Shown here: piece by piece, positions 1-10,223 of the stretch
How positions within the stretch are numbered: the stretch's first letter is position 1
Layout: each line of letters opens with the position of its first letter
From: Plantibacter flavus
GTDB lineage: Bacteria > Actinomycetota > Actinomycetes > Actinomycetales > Microbacteriaceae
Length of the DNA: 64,000 nucleotides
Reading direction: 5' to 3'
Assembly: GCF_002024505.1 (NCBI RefSeq)
Contig: NZ_CP019402.1
Coordinates: 3,844,001 to 3,908,000 of the forward strand
Position numbers and translations under genes: made by a program
Notes under the pieces: model-generated
Told to the model about the DNA's origin: nothing
Seen by the model: the letters and a program-made list of their open reading frames with translations, nothing else
Database searches by the model: none

Positions 1-724
1 GAGCGCCGCAGCCGACAGCGCGGTCATCCTCTGGATCGGCGGACACAGCCCGAGCGCGCTCGAGGTGCCGTCGAACGACCGGGCAGTCGAAGGGGCACCC
101 CTGCTCGCCGGAGTGCTCGCCGGATACGACGCCGTCCGTTCCGCGCGCGGCATCGTCTCCCAGTTGAGCGTCGTGGCGCACTCCTACGGCACGGCGACGG
201 CCTCGCTGGCGTTGGCGTCCGGCGACTACCACGTCGACGACTTCGTCATGCTCGGCTCGGCCGGCATCCCGACGGAGATCGGGATCGAGGATCTGCACGT
301 CCCGGCCGGCCGCGTGTACGCCTCCCAGGCGAGCGCCGACACCCTCGCCGGTCTCGGCCAGTTCCTGTCCGGTCGGGCCGATCCTGCGATGAGCTCCTGG
401 GGCGCGACCACCTTCGGCTCCGACGGCCTGACGCTCGGCGACGGCGACCACCTCGGCGCCGTCGACGGGCACAACGCGGTCGGGTCGAGCAACGCCGACG
501 ACCGGGGGAAGTACCTCGGGCCGGCGACCGAGAGCCTCTACGCGATCCAGCGCATCGTCACGGGTCAGGCGTCCGCGGTCGCCGATCTGACGACGCCCGG
601 GTCGTCCCACCAGCGCGGCTCCATGCCGGATGCCGCGGGCGTCGGGGCGGGCGCATCCACGACGAGCTCCTCCACGACCACCTCCGCTTCCGCCTCGGCC
701 GCGGCGCTCCTCGCCACGCACTAG
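1..724 (+). CDS. Alpha/beta hydrolase, DUF1023 type (5' end missing)
   Basis: The gene enters from outside the window; the open frame starts at base 2 with no start codon visible. The translation carries a nucleophile elbow, AHSYGTA, with the Ser codon at 182-184. This fits the actinobacterial DUF1023 alpha/beta hydrolase family (GHSYG-type elbow in a Rossmann-like fold). A later DGHNAVGS stretch could supply the catalytic His. The last 35 or so residues are a low-complexity Ser/Thr/Ala tail. The natural substrate of this family is not known. The stop is TAG at 722-724. The visible part is the C-terminal half or less, so signal peptide and full length cannot be judged. Confidence 0.8.
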   Translation, partial: SAAADSAVILWIGGHSPSALEVPSNDRAVEGAPLLAGVLAGYDAVRSARGIVSQLSVVAHSYGTATASLALASGDYHVDDFVMLGSAGIPTEIGIEDLHVPAGRVYASQASADTLAGLGQFLSGRADPAMSSWGATTFGSDGLTLGDGDHLGAVDGHNAVGSSNADDRGKYLGPATESLYAIQRIVTGQASAVADLTTPGSSHQRGSMPDAAGVGAGASTTSSSTTTSASASAAALLATH

Positions 725-813
725 TCGACGGCCCTCCACAGGTACCTGGAGCAGCGCCCACTCCACAGATCCGTGTCGGCTCACCCCTGCGCCGATGGGA
801 GAAGGTAGCGTCG

Positions 814-843
814 TTGACATACCGACATACGCCTTCGTAGGCT
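814..843 (+). promoter_or_regulatory. Promoter and possible operator of the vapBC pair
   Basis: A -35 box TTGACA (814-819) is followed after 18 bp by TAGGCT (838-843), six bases before the ATG at 850. Transcription would therefore start at or next to the start codon (leaderless). Between the boxes lies a direct repeat GACATAC (816-822 and 824-830), a plausible binding site for the ribbon-helix-helix antitoxin. The role is inferred from position. Confidence 0.55.
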
Positions 844-849
844 CGGGTC

Positions 850-1092
850 ATGCGAACGACCATCCGACTCGCCGACGAGTTCTACGAGGCCGTCCGCGAG
901 CACGCCTCGCAGGAGGGGAAGACCGTGACCGCCTACATCGAGGAGGCCCTGCGCGCGAAGCTGGCCGCGGCGGCCGCACCGCCCGAGCGGGAGCCGTACA
1001 AGGTCGTGCCGTACGGCCGGGGAGGACCCCACCCAGGAATCGACCTCACGAACAACGCGCAACTCGAGGACATCATGGACGGTTTCGAGTGA
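850..1092 (+). CDS. VapB-like ribbon-helix-helix antitoxin
   Basis: This 80-residue protein opens with MRTTIRLADEFYEAVREHA, the beta-strand and first helix of a CopG/Arc-type ribbon-helix-helix DNA-binding domain. Its C-terminal half is Pro/Gly-rich and probably wraps the toxin. It directly precedes a PIN-domain gene whose GTG start overlaps this stop (GTGA), so the two are translationally coupled. By family logic it neutralises the PIN RNase and represses its own promoter, which contains a GACATAC direct repeat. The start at 850 is fixed by the -10 box just upstream; there is no Shine-Dalgarno site, consistent with a leaderless mRNA. Confidence 0.82.
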   Translation: MRTTIRLADEFYEAVREHASQEGKTVTAYIEEALRAKLAAAAAPPEREPYKVVPYGRGGPHPGIDLTNNAQLEDIMDGFE

Positions 1093-1535
1093 AGGTGGTC
1101 GACACCAACGTCCTCATCGGCGCGTTCCGACCCGACTCACAACACCACCGCGCGCTCGCAACCTGGTTGGAAGATGCCGTCCGATCGAGAGAGCCCCTGG
1201 GCGTCAGCGAAGCCGTGCTCGCGGGGTACATCCGGATCGTGACCCAGCGTCGGATCTTCGTCGATCCCACTCCGATCCCCGTCGCGCTGGACCAGATGCA
1301 GCGACTCCGCGACGAGCCCGGGGTACAGGTGGTCCGCCCTGGCCCGTCGTTCTGGACGGTCTTCACCTCGCTCTGCGCAGCGGTCGAGGCCCGAGGCAAC
1401 CTCGTCTCGGACGCGGCCAATGCCGCACTCGCGATCGAACACCGGGCGACCTTCGTGACGCTCGATCGCGACTTCGCGCGCTTCCCGGACCTCCGGTGGG
1501 AATCGCCACTCGCCACGGGTCAAGCGCCTTCCTGA
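1089..1535 (+). CDS. VapC-like PIN-domain ribonuclease toxin
   Basis: This 148-residue protein starts [13 protein letters not shown], the first acidic motif of PIN domains (Asp5 as metal ligand). Later acidic positions are [19 protein letters not shown] and TLDRDF near the C-terminus, giving the four-acid PIN signature. PIN toxins of this type are Mg-dependent RNases that cleave tRNA or rRNA. The GTG start at 1089 overlaps the antitoxin stop by 4 bp. The TA-associated PIN subgroup (DUF4411/VapC) usually has 130-150 residues, so it looks complete. Confidence 0.85.
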   Translation: MKVVDTNVLIGAFRPDSQHHRALATWLEDAVRSREPLGVSEAVLAGYIRIVTQRRIFVDPTPIPVALDQMQRLRDEPGVQVVRPGPSFWTVFTSLCAAVEARGNLVSDAANAALAIEHRATFVTLDRDFARFPDLRWESPLATGQAPS

Positions 1536-1563
1536 CATCGGTCGTTCCTGCCAGACTGGTGCG

Positions 1564-3183
<1,620 letters not shown>

Positions 3184-3193
3184 CTCATCTCCT

Positions 3194-3301
3194 GGTTCCT
3201 GAGCCTGTCTAAGGGCGCACTTCGACAGGCTCAGTGACCGGTCTTCCCTGACGCCGCGCCGATCCCTGAGCCGACGCCCGGTCCCTGAGCCTGTCGGAGG
3301 G
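3194..3301. repeat. Inverted CCTGAGCCTGTC repeats between convergent genes
   Basis: CCTGAGCCTGTC at 3198-3209 faces GACAGGCTCAG at 3224-3234, and a second forward copy, CCTGAGCCTGTCGGAGGG, occupies 3284-3301 up to the stop of the leftward peptidase gene. The first two copies can fold into an 11-bp stem with a short loop. Lying between two convergent genes, it could serve as a bidirectional terminator. A degenerate copy (CCTGAGCTTGTCACC) lies at 16260-16274. Confidence 0.7.
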
Positions 3302-4159
3302 CTAGTTCAGGTACCCGGGAGCCGGCGGGAGCCCGAAGAACTCTTCGAGCGTCGTCACGCCCGTGTTGTGCATCTCGGTCGCGAGCGGCACGCCGATGTA
3401 GCGGTAGTGCCACGGCTCGAACGAGAAGCCGGTGACGTCGACCTTGTCGGCCGGGTACCGCAGGAGGAACCCGAAGCGGTAGGCGTTCGCGGCGAGCCAC
3501 TGCCCCTCCGCCGTGTCGCCGAAACAGGTGTTGAGCGAGCAGTTGCCGCTCTCGGCACCGATGTCCATCGTCCAGCCGGTCTGGTGCTCGCTGTAGCCGG
3601 GGCGTGCGGTCGTCGAGTCGTCGGGTTCGCTGTCGTACACCGACACCTGGCTCGAGTAGCTGCGGTACGCGCTGTTCGAAGCGAGCGACAGGCCGGCCTC
3701 GGCTGAAGCGGTGTCGAACAGCTGCACGATCGCGGCGGCGGCCTCGGCACGCAGCAGCGGGTCCCAGGTGTGGGCGACGGGGACGGACACGAGGTCCGGT
3801 GGCGTGTAGTCGACCGGGTTCAGCGGCCGGGTCTTGTTGACGACCACCCACGGGCTCAGCGGGTCGTCGATCGAGTAGGCGGCCTTGTCGAACGCCGGCG
3901 GGGCGGGGGGCGCGACCGGAACCGTCTCCGTCGGCGTCGGCGTGGGCGTGGGGGTCGGCGTCGGGGTGACGGACGGGGTCGCACTCGGTGTCTTCGTGGC
4001 AGCGGCCGGGGTGGGCGTGGCGCCGCCGGCGATGTTCACGACGAGCACCACGAGCAGGATCGCGAGCGCGGCGGCCAGGACGCTCAACGCGATCACGCGG
4101 TTGCGTCGGACGCGCCGCGAGACCGGGCGTCGGTGGGAGGGCTGGTGGGCTGCGGTCAC
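3302..4159 (-). CDS. VanY-type D-alanyl-D-alanine carboxypeptidase (M15B)
   Basis: The 285-residue protein should trim D-Ala from peptidoglycan stem peptides outside the membrane. Residues 1-20 are basic, 21-45 form one membrane helix, 48-88 are a Thr/Pro linker with a TP repeat, and the rest is an M15B peptidase domain. Visible motifs are SAYRSYSSQ (163-171), the zinc motif PGYSEHQTGWTMDI (187-200; His192 and Asp199 as ligands) and EPWHYRY (248-254; Glu248 base, His251 ligand). Cys207 and Cys212 may form a disulfide. It stands alone, transcribed away from the divergent esterase at 4241. It is not part of a vancomycin-resistance cluster here, so a housekeeping cell-wall role is likely. Confidence 0.92.
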   Translation of the reverse strand: MTAAHQPSHRRPVSRRVRRNRVIALSVLAAALAILLVVLVVNIAGGATPTPAAATKTPSATPSVTPTPTPTPTPTPTETVPVAPPAPPAFDKAAYSIDDPLSPWVVVNKTRPLNPVDYTPPDLVSVPVAHTWDPLLRAEAAAAIVQLFDTASAEAGLSLASNSAYRSYSSQVSVYDSEPDDSTTARPGYSEHQTGWTMDIGAESGNCSLNTCFGDTAEGQWLAANAYRFGFLLRYPADKVDVTGFSFEPWHYRYIGVPLATEMHNTGVTTLEEFFGLPPAPGYLN

Positions 4160-4240
4160 ACGTCGAGCCTAACCGCGACACGGCGCATGCGCCTCTGCCA
4201 CACTGTCGACAGGCTTGCACACCGGACGAGGGGCCCGACC

Positions 4241-5335
4241 ATGACCGCAGGGACGCCAGCACACCACGCGCCGACGCACCGGAAGCGCCCGCGGTTCCGT
4301 CGGCTCCTGACCGCGGCCGCCGTCGTGATCGGTCTCGGCCTCGTCGTCGCGGTCGTCGCTGCCATCACCCCGTGGCCGTCCGCGCTCCTCATCCGCTCGG
4401 TGTTCGAACGCGGCGGTGCTGCGACGGTCGCCGAGATGGAACCGTACGTCCCCGACACGAAGCTCACGGAGTTCCGCGACATCGCCTACGCGGCACCGAG
4501 CGGCGGCCGACCACAGGTGGACACCACCCTCGACGTCTTCACCCCGGCGGACGGCACCGAACCGCTGACCACGATCGTCTGGATCCACGGCGGCGCCTGG
4601 ATCTCCGGCGAGAAGGGGAACGTCGAGCCCTACCTCCGCATCCTCGCGGCCGAGGGGTACACGACGATCGCGGTCAACTACACGATCGCTCCCGAGGCCG
4701 TCTATCCGACGGCCGTGAACCAGCTCAACGACGCCCTCGCGTACATCTCGGAGCACGCCGCCGAGTGGAACGGGAACCCGGACCGCCTGGTGCTCGCGGG
4801 CGACTCAGCGGGATCGCAGCTCGCCAGCCAGCTCGCCGTCCTCACGACCAACCCCGACTACGCGACGCTGTCGGGCATGACCCCTGGCATCGCTGCGGAC
4901 CAGCTCGTCGGGACGATCCTCAACTGCGGGGTCTACGACCTGCCGGCGATGGCCGAGCTCGACGGCATCGGCGCCTGGGGCCTCCAGACCGCCCTCTGGG
5001 CCTACGCCGGTACGAAGGACTGGTCGGAGACGTCGACCGGCGCGCTCATGTCGACGATCGACTTCGTCACCGCCGACTTCCCGCCGACCTTCATCACGGG
5101 CGGGAACGGTGACGCCCTCACCTGGCTGCAGTCGGTCCCGATGAGCAGTGCCCTCGAGGACGCCGGCGTCGACGTCACGAAGCTCTTCTGGGCCGCGGAC
5201 CACGAGCCGGCGCTCCCCCACGAGTACCAGTTCCACCTCGACCTCGACGACGCCCACGTGGCACTCACGGCCACCCTGGACTACCTCGCGGCGCTCGACG
5301 CGGACCTCGCCGCAGCGCAGACCGCCACACCCTGA
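4241..5335 (+). CDS. Membrane-anchored alpha/beta hydrolase (esterase)
   Basis: The 364-residue protein has a basic N-terminus, one membrane helix at about 21-43 and an extracellular hydrolase domain. It shows the oxyanion motif HGGAW (116-120) and the elbow GDSAGS (187-192, Ser189 nucleophile), the pattern of the hormone-sensitive-lipase/BD-FAE esterase group. A late DHEPALPHEYQFHLD stretch probably gives the catalytic His. Substrates are likely acyl esters, but the chain length cannot be read from sequence. The ATG at 4241 follows GAGGGGCCCGACC, a modest ribosome site, and excludes an upstream open frame that lacks domain homology. It is transcribed divergently from the VanY gene. Confidence 0.86.
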   Translation: MTAGTPAHHAPTHRKRPRFRRLLTAAAVVIGLGLVVAVVAAITPWPSALLIRSVFERGGAATVAEMEPYVPDTKLTEFRDIAYAAPSGGRPQVDTTLDVFTPADGTEPLTTIVWIHGGAWISGEKGNVEPYLRILAAEGYTTIAVNYTIAPEAVYPTAVNQLNDALAYISEHAAEWNGNPDRLVLAGDSAGSQLASQLAVLTTNPDYATLSGMTPGIAADQLVGTILNCGVYDLPAMAELDGIGAWGLQTALWAYAGTKDWSETSTGALMSTIDFVTADFPPTFITGGNGDALTWLQSVPMSSALEDAGVDVTKLFWAADHEPALPHEYQFHLDLDDAHVALTATLDYLAALDADLAAAQTATP

Positions 5336-5372
5336 CCGAAGCGGTTGCCGCGGAACTTGCGCCGGGTGTAAG

Positions 5373-5389
5373 TTTGCACACTACGCAAA
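5373..5389. promoter_or_regulatory. Palindrome upstream of the MFS exporter gene
   Basis: TTTGC (5373-5377) and GCAAA (5385-5389) form a perfect inverted repeat with a 7-bp spacer, 56 bp before the exporter start. A candidate promoter (TTGCCG 5345-5350, 18 bp, TAAGTT 5369-5374) overlaps it, so a repressor bound there could control the exporter. No regulator gene is adjacent. Confidence 0.35.
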
Positions 5390-5444
5390 ATCCCCAACGT
5401 CGGTGCGCCTTCAGACCGGCGCGCCCAGAGTCGAACGAGACCGC

Positions 5445-7241
5445 ATGTCATCCAGTTCCCCCGCCTCGACCGAGCCGTCGGGATCCGCCCCCGTCCTCAG
5501 CCACCGGCAGATCCTCTTCATCATCTTCGGCCTCATGGCCGGGATGTTCCTCTCCGCACTCGACCAGACCATCGTCGGCACCTCGATGCGCACGATCGCC
5601 GACGACCTCGACGGCATGGCCCTCCAGGCGTGGGTCACCACCGCGTACCTGATCACCTCGACCGTCTCGACGCCGATCTACGGCAAGCTGTCCGACATCT
5701 TCGGCCGCCGCCCGCTGTTCATCATCGCGATCTCGATCTTCCTCATCGGCTCGCTGCTCGCCGGTATGTCCGGTTCGATGTACGAGCTGGCGATCTTCCG
5801 TGCCATCCAGGGCCTCGGCGCCGGTGGCCTCATGGCCCTGCCGCTGACGATCATGGGCGACATGCTCGCCCCGCGCGAGCGCGCCAAGTACCAGGGGTAC
5901 TTCCTCGCGGTCTTCGGTGTCTCGAGTGTCATCGGCCCGCTGATCGGCGGCCTGTTCGCCGGGGCCCCCGAGCTGCTGTTCATCACCGGTTGGCGCTGGG
6001 TGTTCCTCATCAACCTGCCGATCGGTGTCATCGCGCTCGCGATCGTCCTCCGCTTCCTGCACATCCCGCACACCCGCCACAGCGTCCGCATCGACTGGTG
6101 GGGTGCCGCAACGGTCGTCCTCGCCGTCGTGCCCCTGCTGCTCGTCGCCGAGCAGGGCCGCATCTGGGGCTGGGCCTCGGCAGGGTCCATCGCCTGCTAC
6201 GCCATCGGGGTCGCCGGCATCGTCGGGTTCATCCTCGTCGAACGGGCGATGGGCGACGACGCTCTCATCCCGTTGAAGCTCTTCAAGAACTCCACCTTCC
6301 GGGTCGCCACCATCCTCGGCGTGCTCGTCGGGTTCGGGATGTTCGGCGCGATGATGACGGTGCCGCTGTTCCTGCAGCTCGTCGAAGGCGCGACACCGAC
6401 CGAGTCCGGTCTGCTGATGCTGCCGATGATCCTCGGCCTCATGATCTCGTCGATCGCGAGCGGCCAGATCATCGCCCGGACCGGCAAGTACAAGGCGTTC
6501 CCGATCGTCGGTACCTTCCTGCTCCTGAGCGGCTTCTTCTACTTCAGCTTCGCGACGGCCGACAAGCCCGTCTGGTGGATGATGGGCGGCATGCTGCTCG
6601 TCGGCCTCGGACTCGGCCAGCTGATGCAGACGCTGACGATCGCGAGCCAGAACGCCGTCGAGGCACGCGACATCGGGGTGGCGACGAGCTCGTCGACCTT
6701 CTTCCGTCAGATCGGTGGAACGCTGGGCACGGCCGTGATCTTCTCCGTGCTCTACACGCGGATCCCGACGACCATCGCGGCGGCGTTCGCGGATCCGACG
6801 CTCAGCGAACGGGTCCGGGCCGCGGCGCAGGACCCGGCCGTGCTGTCGGACCCGGCGAACGAGGGCATCCTCAAGGTGCTGCAGCGGGCGCAGGAGAACA
6901 GCGGCTCGGCCGGTTCCGCGCTCGACGGCGACACCTCGTTCCTCGTCGGTGCGAACCACGACCTGGCCGCGCCGTTCCTCACGGGGTTCGCGGATGCGAC
7001 CGTGACCGTGTTCTGGGTGAGCTTCGCGGTGGTCGCCGTCGCATTCGTGCTGAGCTGGTTCCTCAAGGCGCCGCCGCTGCGGGCGAAGTCGGCGCTGCAG
7101 GAGCGAACCGACGCCCAGGCTGCGGAGGACGCCGAGGGCGAGTTGTCGCTCGCCGCCCAGCGTGCCGCCGAGCTGGCGGGGTCGCAGCTGTCACCCGACA
7201 CCGCGAGCAACCGCGTCGTCGATCCCTCCACCCGTCGCTGA
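5445..7241 (+). CDS. DHA2-family (EmrB/QacA) MFS drug exporter
   Basis: The 598-residue membrane protein has about 14 hydrophobic segments, as expected for the DHA2 proton-antiport subfamily. The first helix carries SALDQTIVGTSMRTIADDL, close to the DHA2 motif around the first membrane helix; KLSDIFGRRPLF is motif A between helices 2 and 3. The C-terminal 70 residues are hydrophilic, Ala/Glu-rich and cytoplasmic. A long extracellular loop near 460-500 (ERVRAAAQDPAVLSD) is typical of this group. It probably exports toxic hydrophobic compounds; specificity is not predictable. Start ATG 5445 was chosen because it directly precedes the first conserved helix. A palindrome upstream suggests repression. 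Confidence 0.9.
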   Translation: MSSSSPASTEPSGSAPVLSHRQILFIIFGLMAGMFLSALDQTIVGTSMRTIADDLDGMALQAWVTTAYLITSTVSTPIYGKLSDIFGRRPLFIIAISIFLIGSLLAGMSGSMYELAIFRAIQGLGAGGLMALPLTIMGDMLAPRERAKYQGYFLAVFGVSSVIGPLIGGLFAGAPELLFITGWRWVFLINLPIGVIALAIVLRFLHIPHTRHSVRIDWWGAATVVLAVVPLLLVAEQGRIWGWASAGSIACYAIGVAGIVGFILVERAMGDDALIPLKLFKNSTFRVATILGVLVGFGMFGAMMTVPLFLQLVEGATPTESGLLMLPMILGLMISSIASGQIIARTGKYKAFPIVGTFLLLSGFFYFSFATADKPVWWMMGGMLLVGLGLGQLMQTLTIASQNAVEARDIGVATSSSTFFRQIGGTLGTAVIFSVLYTRIPTTIAAAFADPTLSERVRAAAQDPAVLSDPANEGILKVLQRAQENSGSAGSALDGDTSFLVGANHDLAAPFLTGFADATVTVFWVSFAVVAVAFVLSWFLKAPPLRAKSALQERTDAQAAEDAEGELSLAAQRAAELAGSQLSPDTASNRVVDPSTRR

Positions 7242-7258
7242 CCGTCGTTCGTCGGTTT

Positions 7259-7460
7259 GCCAGCGCACCGCGCTGACGTGACCGCGGGCTGACCGCCGCC
7301 AGCGCACCGCGCTGACGTGGTCATCCGGGTGCCAGCGCACCGCGCTGACGTGAGCGCTGTCGAATCGGCGTCACCGCGGCCCCAGCACGTGAGCGCGCCC
7401 CTCTGGAGGGGCGCGCTCACTCCGTAGACCCGCGCTCGCGTCAGCGCACCGCGCTGGCGC
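7259..7460. repeat. Composite palindromic repeat, family 1 (copy 1)
   Basis: Three direct copies of GCCAGCGCACCGCGCTGACG start at 7259, 7298 and 7331, and an inverted copy CGTCAGCGCACCGCGCTGGC occupies 7439-7458. Each copy is itself quasi-palindromic (AGCGC-ACC-GCGCT). Between them, 7389-7420 is a perfect 15-bp hairpin, GTGAGCGCGCCCCTC against GAGGGGCGCGCTCAC with a 2-nt loop. The same element type recurs at 22441-22607 and 23453-23623. The rest of the 302-bp gap has no ORF of note, except for the operator at 7487. Confidence 0.85.
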
Positions 7461-7486
7461 CACACCCCACCCACGCGAGACCGACA

Positions 7487-7500
7487 TGAGAGCGCTCTCA
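7487..7500. promoter_or_regulatory. LacI/CebR-type operator before the beta-glucosidase
   Basis: TGAGAGCGCTCTCA is a perfect 14-bp palindrome, very close to the CebR consensus TGGGAGCGCTCCCA known from Streptomyces cellobiose genes. A -10-like TAGCAT lies at 7509-7514, so the operator sits at the -35 region and would block RNA polymerase. The LacI gene at 9130 is the obvious candidate repressor. Confidence 0.75.
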
Positions 7501-7543
7501 GCAGGCGATAGCATGGGCGTGCACCCAGCCACGAGGAGCTTCG

Positions 7544-8992
7544 ATGACGCACGCCCCCCAGCCCACCACCCGCCCGGCCCTGATCCTGCCGCCGTTCCTC
7601 TGGGGTTCCGCCACCGCGGCCGCCCAGGTCGAGGGGGCGGCACACGAGGACGGCAAGGAGGACTCCATCTGGGACGCCTTCGCCCGGGTGCCCGGAGCGA
7701 TCGCCAACGGTGACGACCTCGAGGTCGCCGTCGACCACTACCACCGCACCGCCGGCGACATCGCGATCATGTCCGAGCTGGGCCTCGACGCCTACCGCTT
7801 CTCCACGAGCTGGGCGCGCATCAAGCCGGGCGACCGCGACGTCAACCCAGCCGGCCTCGACTTCTACAGTCGCCTGGTCGACCAGCTCCTCGACGCCGGC
7901 ATCCTCCCCTGGCTCACCCTGTACCACTGGGACCTTCCGCAGGCGCTCGAGGAGCAGGGCGGCTGGACGAACCGCGACACCGCCCTGCACTTCGTCGACT
8001 ACGCCGAGGCGACCTACGACGCGCTCGGCGACCGCGTCCGGCACTGGACGACCTTCAACGAACCGTTCTGCTCCTCACTCCTCGGCTATGCGGTCGGCGT
8101 GCACGCACCGGGTCGCCGCGACGAGGCCGCCGCGCTCGCCGCCATCCACCACCAGCACCTCGCCCACGGGCTGGCGACCACCCGCCTCCGCGAGCTCGGT
8201 GCCGAGCAGATCGGCATCACCCTCAACCTCACCAACGCGATCCCGGCGGACCCCACCGACCCGGCCGACGTCGACGCCGCCCGCCGCGTCGACGGCATCA
8301 TGAACCGCATCTTCCTCGAACCGATCGTCCTCGGCGAGTACCCGGCCGACGTCGCCCAAGACCTCGAGGGCCTCGGCCTCGACACACTCATCCACGACGG
8401 TGACCTCGAGACCATCTCCGCCCCGATCGACTTCCTCGGCGTCAACCACTACCACGACGACCTCGTGTCGGGTCACCCCGACGACTCCGGCGCCGACGGC
8501 GGCCACTCCGGCGCGACCGAGCGCGAGGCAGGTTCGCCGTGGCTCGCCTCCCCCGACATCTCCTTCCCGAGCCGCGGACTCCCGCGCACCGCGATGGACT
8601 GGGAGGTGCACCCCGCCGGCCTCCGCACCCTGCTCGTCCGACTCGGCCACGAGTATCCGACGCTGCCGCCGCTGTACGTGACCGAGAACGGTGCGGCCTA
8701 CGACGACGTCGTCGCGGAGGACGGCCGCATCCACGACGTCGACCGCGACGCCTTCATCCAGGACCACATCGACCAGGTGGAACTCGCGATCGCCGACGGC
8801 GCCGACGTGCGCGGCTACTTCGTCTGGTCACTGCTCGACAACTTCGAGTGGGCCTACGGCTACGACAAGCGGTTCGGCATCGTGCGGGTCGACTACGACA
8901 CGCAGGAGCGCACGATCAAGGACAGCGGACTGGCGTACGCACGCCGCATCGCCGCCTCGCGTGTGGTGCCCACCGTGGCGGAGCTTCCCTGA
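7544..8992 (+). CDS. GH1 beta-glucosidase
   Basis: The 482-residue cytoplasmic enzyme should hydrolyse beta-glucosides such as cellobiose. GH1 hallmarks: FLWGSATAAAQVEG near the N-terminus, the acid/base motif TFNEP (Glu173), and the nucleophile motif VTENG (Glu381). The C-terminal FVWSLLDNFEWAYGYDKRFG is the aglycone-side signature. There is no signal peptide, so oligosaccharides must be imported by a transporter encoded elsewhere. GAGGAG before ATG 7544 is a good ribosome site. A CebR-like palindrome upstream and the LacI gene downstream indicate induction by a beta-glucoside. Confidence 0.95.
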   Translation: MTHAPQPTTRPALILPPFLWGSATAAAQVEGAAHEDGKEDSIWDAFARVPGAIANGDDLEVAVDHYHRTAGDIAIMSELGLDAYRFSTSWARIKPGDRDVNPAGLDFYSRLVDQLLDAGILPWLTLYHWDLPQALEEQGGWTNRDTALHFVDYAEATYDALGDRVRHWTTFNEPFCSSLLGYAVGVHAPGRRDEAAALAAIHHQHLAHGLATTRLRELGAEQIGITLNLTNAIPADPTDPADVDAARRVDGIMNRIFLEPIVLGEYPADVAQDLEGLGLDTLIHDGDLETISAPIDFLGVNHYHDDLVSGHPDDSGADGGHSGATEREAGSPWLASPDISFPSRGLPRTAMDWEVHPAGLRTLLVRLGHEYPTLPPLYVTENGAAYDDVVAEDGRIHDVDRDAFIQDHIDQVELAIADGADVRGYFVWSLLDNFEWAYGYDKRFGIVRVDYDTQERTIKDSGLAYARRIAASRVVPTVAELP

Positions 8993-9004
8993 CGCAGGAA
9001 CACT

Positions 9005-9040
9005 CCGGCGTGTCGCGATCGAGGGGCCGCGACACGCCGG
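9005..9040 (+). terminator. Hairpin terminator after the beta-glucosidase
   Basis: CCGGCGTGTCGCG (9005-9017) pairs perfectly with CGCGACACGCCGG (9028-9040) around a 10-nt loop, 13 bp after the stop codon. No U-tract follows, which is usual for high-GC actinobacteria. Confidence 0.7.
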
Positions 9041-9129
9041 TCACCTCCAGAGGAGCGACACCGGCCACGGACGTCCAGACGCCCGGCGATACACTGCACT
9101 CGGCACGCTCACCCGCTCGGAAGGGGACG

Positions 9130-10143
9130 ATGATGCAGTCCGGTCAAGGGGCCCCGACACTCGAGATGGTGGCGGCACGCGCAGGCGTCTCCCGCGCGAC
9201 CGTGTCGCGCGTCGTCAACGGCTCGCCGAAGGTCACGGCCGAGGTCGTCGCGGTCGTGAACGAGGCGATCGCCGCGCTCGACTACGTCCCGAACCGCGCC
9301 GCCCGGTCCCTGGCCTCCCGCCGGACCCAGGTCATCGCGCTCGTCGTCCCGGAGTCGACCGCCCGGGTGTTCTCGGACCCCTTCTTCGCGGCGGTCGTGC
9401 AGGGAGTGGCCCTCGAGCTGGCGGAGACCGACTACACACTCAACCTCCTCATCGCGAGTGAGGCGAACTCCGAGAAGACCCGCCGATACCTGCTCGGCGG
9501 CAACGTCGACGGCGCGCTCGTCGTGTCACACCACAGTGGCGACCACTCGTACACGCGGCTCGGCCAGGAGCTCCCGATCGTGTTCGGCGGTCGCCCGATG
9601 GGTGCCGACGTCGTCGACAGCACCTACGTCGACGTCGACAACGTCGAGGGCGCGAGGACCGCGGCCCGTCACCTCATCGAGGCCGGCCGGACCCGGATCG
9701 CGACGATCGCGGGCCGTCAGGACATGCCGGGTGGAGTCGACCGACTCGCCGGGTGGCGCGCGGAGCTCGAGCTCGCGGGTCTTCCGCACGACCTCGTCGA
9801 GGTGGGCGACTTCTCCCCGGCCGACGGCGCTGCCGCGATGCGGCGTCTCCTCGCGCGCGGCGTGCCCATCGACGGACTCTTCGCCGCGAACGACCAGATG
9901 GCCGCCGGCGCCTACTCCGTCATCCGCGAAGCCGGCCTGACGATCCCCGGCGACATCGCCGTCGTGGGCTACGACGACGACCGCTACGGCGAGACCGCCG
10001 CACCGCCGCTCACGACGATCGCGCAGTCACCCATCGACCTCGGTGCCGAGATGGCGAGGCTGCTGGTCCGTCGCCTCGCCGGCGAACCGGTCGAGCGCGT
10101 CACGATGATGCCGACCCGCCTCGTCCCGCGCGCCTCCGTCTGA
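9130..10143 (+). CDS. LacI-family repressor, CebR-like
   Basis: The 337-residue protein has an N-terminal LacI helix-turn-helix (TLEMVAARAGVSRATVSRVVNGS, about residues 10-32), the hinge helix (PNRAARSLASRRT) and a periplasmic-binding-protein-like sensor domain. It lies just after the GH1 gene, and the palindrome at 7487-7500 matches CebR operators, so it probably represses the glucosidase until a beta-glucoside binds. Start ATG 9130 (or 9133) follows GGAAGGGG. A -10-like TACACT at 9090-9095 suggests its own promoter after the hairpin terminator. Confidence 0.88.
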   Translation: MMQSGQGAPTLEMVAARAGVSRATVSRVVNGSPKVTAEVVAVVNEAIAALDYVPNRAARSLASRRTQVIALVVPESTARVFSDPFFAAVVQGVALELAETDYTLNLLIASEANSEKTRRYLLGGNVDGALVVSHHSGDHSYTRLGQELPIVFGGRPMGADVVDSTYVDVDNVEGARTAARHLIEAGRTRIATIAGRQDMPGGVDRLAGWRAELELAGLPHDLVEVGDFSPADGAAAMRRLLARGVPIDGLFAANDQMAAGAYSVIREAGLTIPGDIAVVGYDDDRYGETAAPPLTTIAQSPIDLGAEMARLLVRRLAGEPVERVTMMPTRLVPRASV

Positions 10144-10154
10144 CCCTCCCCGCC

Positions 10155-10223
10155 AGCCCGCGAACGGTCACCAGACGATAGTCCCGGGCGCAGCGACTGT
10201 GCTGAACTGACCGTTCGCGGGCT
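10155..10223. repeat. Inverted repeat, family 2 (copy 1)
   Basis: AGCCCGCGAACGGTCA (10155-10170) and TGACCGTTCGCGGGCT (10208-10223) form a perfect 16-bp inverted repeat around 37 bp. It fills the space between the stops of convergent genes and overlaps the methyltransferase stop codon. Related copies lie at 13608-13676 and 18565-18628. It could act as a two-way terminator. Confidence 0.8.

Noticed and set aside
7389..7420. Hairpin as a simple terminator of the MFS gene
   Set aside because: It lies 148 bp after the stop and is part of a repeated composite element, so a plain terminator is not the best description.
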